Part shown: piece by piece, positions 31,951 to 33,562 of the stretch
Layout: every line of letters begins with the position of its first letter
How positions within the stretch are numbered: position 1 is the first letter of the stretch
Assembly (NCBI GenBank): GCA_015231955.1
Contig: JADGAN010000050.1
Span: forward strand, 1 to 33,562
Reading direction: 5' to 3'
Origin: Oligoflexia bacterium
GTDB lineage: Bacteria > Bdellovibrionota > Bacteriovoracia > Bacteriovoracales > Bacteriovoracaceae
DNA length: 33,562 nt
Position numbers and translations under genes: made by a program
Notes under the pieces: generated by a model
What the model was told of the DNA's origin: nothing
The model's database searches: none
The model's input: the letters and a program-made list of their open reading frames with translations, nothing else

Positions 31951-32466
31951 TTAAAAATATTTTGCAACAATTTCGGAGACGCCTGCTTCGATTTCTTTCA
32001 TTATTTGTGGATCTGTCAGATCTATGCCAGAATCGGCAAATGATTTTATGTATGCATTAATCTCATCGTCACATTGTTGTCTTAAAGTGCTGATTACACC
32101 GTCTAATTGATCCCCTATTAACTTACCTAATAACTCTGACTGTTTTTCAATAACTTTGTTATTCATCGATGAGAGCATTGTAGCTTCGCCTGCTTTAGCA
32201 TTTCTCTCTACGCATTTTTTTAGCTGGTCTTCATTGGCCACTAGTAAAATTTTCATTTGCCACGCAACCAGTCCAGGAATAAATCCGGTTAGCCCGCCAA
32301 AAGAGGAATTAACGATTTCTCCTCCTATCACCGATATTCCCGAATACAGACACCAACGCTCAAATTCCTTTTTTGATCTATCGTACATGAGTTGTTCAGA
32401 CTCGCAAACCGCGAATAATTGAGAGCAATAAGACAAGACGAAAATAATTATAAATAATTTTTTCAT
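31951..32466 (-). CDS. Exported helical protein with a hydrophobic centre
   Basis: 171 residues with a signal peptide (MKKLFIIIFVLSYCSQLFA). Cysteines at about 21, 38, 85 and 130 may form disulphides. Residues ~40-75 (LYSGISVIGGEIVNSSFGGLTGFIPGLVAWQMKILLV) are Gly-rich and hydrophobic; the remainder is charged helices (SSMNNKVIEKQSELLGKLIGDQL). AAGGAGATTTAA precedes the ATG, a strong ribosome site. It is 46 bases upstream of the toxin-like gene and 10 bases after the first gene of the run, so all are one transcript. No family recognised. Confidence 0.68.
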   Translation of the reverse strand: MKKLFIIIFVLSYCSQLFAVCESEQLMYDRSKKEFERWCLYSGISVIGGEIVNSSFGGLTGFIPGLVAWQMKILLVANEDQLKKCVERNAKAGEATMLSSMNNKVIEKQSELLGKLIGDQLDGVISTLRQQCDDEINAYIKSFADSGIDLTDPQIMKEIEAGVSEIVAKYF

Positions 32467-32476
32467 TTAAATCTCC

Positions 32477-33073
32477 TTATAGCAATTGCGGTAGTAGCTC
32501 AATGGCCGGATCAAAATCTGGCAGTGTGTGTTCTAAAGTTCTTCCATCTCTTAAAACTTTAACTGCAGATGGTTTATTATCTGGAGTCAGTTTAAAAACA
32601 TATCGCATCTTCTCTAACTCATCCCGTGTTAATCCACAACTTACGAGGTATTCCCCAGTTTCTACATTTCCGCTAACAGAATAATAAATACACGCAAAAA
32701 TGAATTTTAAATATTTTTTTTGTTGATTACTGTAATATCGCTGGGCAATTGGTGTTAATACGTTACTGTATTTAAAGAGTAGTTGTGATGCTGCTGCTGT
32801 AAAATTAGTGACAGTGCTTTTGTTGGTATTTGCAGGATAAGGTTTTGCCATGAAATCAGTATATAATTTATCGAAGCCAACTTTTGCTTCAATAGTTTCT
32901 ACATTATCCGCAACTATGTCCGGAAGACTATTAATCACTGAGTTTATGGCCATATATTCGGGAGACATTGATACTGAAAGGAATAATATATTATGGAGTG
33001 TTCTACTGATAAAACTCGCATGAGCATTGAAAGACATTGTTAAAAGTATACAAAAGCATAGAATTTTTTTCAT
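32477..33073 (-). CDS. Exported protein of unknown function, first gene of the toxin-like operon
   Basis: 198 residues with a signal peptide (MKKILCFCILLTMSFNAHA). The mature part is mixed helical: SMSPEYMAINSVINSLPDIVADNVETIEAKVGF, a middle with FTAAASQLLFKYSNVLTPIAQRYYSNQQKKYLKFIFACIYYSV, and a C-terminal VLRDGRTLEHTLPDFDPAIELLPQLL. GAGGA lies 7 bases before ATG 33073. No catalytic motif or family is recognised. As the first gene of the run, its promoter lies in the 70 bases between it and the MITE at 33143, or within that element. Confidence 0.65.
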   Translation of the reverse strand: MKKILCFCILLTMSFNAHASFISRTLHNILFLSVSMSPEYMAINSVINSLPDIVADNVETIEAKVGFDKLYTDFMAKPYPANTNKSTVTNFTAAASQLLFKYSNVLTPIAQRYYSNQQKKYLKFIFACIYYSVSGNVETGEYLVSCGLTRDELEKMRYVFKLTPDNKPSAVKVLRDGRTLEHTLPDFDPAIELLPQLL

Positions 33074-33131
33074 AGCAATTCCTCATAATTCGTCATTAAA
33101 CTATTAAAGCGTAAAACTTGTTTTATTACTA

Positions 33132-33280
33132 ATCCGTGTAATCAATGGCGCTAACTTAAGGTAACCAGTATTCCTCAATCCCCTTTGAGTATAGAGGGAG
33201 AAAACAATCTTTAGACTGGTAGCATGACAGTCGCTCTCCGAGGAGATTTTGCTTAAGTTAGCGCCATTGATCCGTGTAAT
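33132..33280. mobile_element. 127-bp MITE with 18-20 bp inverted repeats and an 11-bp flanking duplication
   Basis: ATCAATGGCGCTAACTTAAG (33141-33160) is the perfect inverse of 33252-33271. The direct repeat ATCCGTGTAAT flanks it at 33132-33142 and 33270-33280, overlapping the repeat ends by two bases. The interior has no open frame long enough for a transposase, so it needs one in trans. The CAATGGCGCTAACTTAAG termini and the 10-13-base duplication fit IS4-family ends, by family knowledge only. The untouched flanks indicate recent insertion. It lies 69 bases upstream of the first gene of the exported-protein operon. Confidence 0.88.
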
Positions 33281-33324
33281 AACTTATGTCATATCCCTAG
33301 AGAGTTAAGATTTTTATGACTAAG

Positions 33325-33350
33325 GAAAATTAAAGTCAACTTTAATTTTC
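33325..33350. terminator. Perfect 11-bp AT-rich hairpin, possible terminator
   Basis: GAAAATTAAAG, loop TCAA, CTTTAATTTTC. No long U-run follows on either strand, and no gene is seen between here and 33562, so the assignment is weak. The rest of 33281-33562 holds nothing that I can recognise. Confidence 0.35.
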
Positions 33351-33562
33351 TTAAATTCACACTGTAGAAGATAAGTGGTTGAAATTCTCAAATTAGCTAT
33401 TATTAGCAATGGTGTTGTTCAGACTTAAAGTAATGGTATCTATTCAGCGTGTTCTGGATAAAAAAGAACATTCAGTTTATCAAATGGAGAGTATCCTCGT
33501 TTTTTCATAGTCATCAAATAACTTCTGATTCTACAAAAATATTTTGCTCCATTCATGGATTT

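Noticed and set aside
33281-33562. Possible partial gene at the right edge
   Set aside because: No open frame with a start and recognisable content; only the AT-rich hairpin stands out.

Overview
This is about 33.6 kb of bacterial chromosome with moderate to low GC. No rRNA, tRNA or CRISPR array was seen. The gene content suggests a Gram-negative, predatory-type lineage such as Bdellovibrionota/Oligoflexia: lysine 6-aminotransferase, a PilZ protein, a VTC polyphosphate polymerase, many Sec-signal secreted proteins, and an HNH endonuclease of a type I associate with that group. This placement is inference from gene style, not a measured phylogeny.

Layout. (1) 1-5.5 kb is AT-rich accessory DNA. 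It holds three paralogues of an unrecognised multi-pass membrane protein, one of them broken, alongside two secreted proteins (an S41-protease-like protein and a Cys/Pro-rich one). (2) 5.6-25.7 kb is a housekeeping-like core. It contains lat; a DUF4956 + VTC polyphosphate pair; a CorA-like transporter; a ribbon-helix-helix-like protein with an Arg-Asp repeat; a membrane pyrophosphatase; TerC; pgpA and pgsA (consecutive steps of phosphatidylglycerol synthesis); an acyl-carrier-like protein with an acidic tail; a HAMP-less chemoreceptor; a papain-like protease; PilZ; YggS; an NfeD + SPFH/stomatin pair; and an AEC transporter. (3) 25.7-29.5 kb is an insertion-sequence graveyard. A dead DUF6399-type transposase, an internally deleted relic of the same element and solo copies of its 3' end surround an HNH endonuclease gene. 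(4) 29.5-33.1 kb is a minus-strand run of five small exported or associated proteins, including a probable polymorphic toxin with a small putative immunity gene. A 127-bp MITE with 18-20 bp inverted repeats and an 11-bp flanking duplication lies just upstream of it.

The most interesting system is at 22.2-23.1 kb on the minus strand. A roughly 106-residue exported protein ends in Ile-Arg-Ala-Pro-Pro-Ile-Ser-stop. This RAPP motif is the hallmark of ribosome-arrest peptides that monitor protein export, and it resembles the GIRAGP core of SecM. The next gene encodes a stand-alone SecDF P1-head-like periplasmic protein. Its Shine-Dalgarno sequence lies in a perfect 14-bp hairpin whose 5' arm overlaps the stop codon of the first gene. 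A ribosome stalled at the RAPP codons would cover that arm and free the downstream ribosome binding site. This has the architecture of secM-secA or vemP-secDF2, with a different target gene, in a lineage where I know of no description of it.

Several starts given here are later than the longest possible reading frame, because a ribosome binding site, a signal peptide or family alignment favours the internal start. Function calls come from motif reading alone; no database search was possible.
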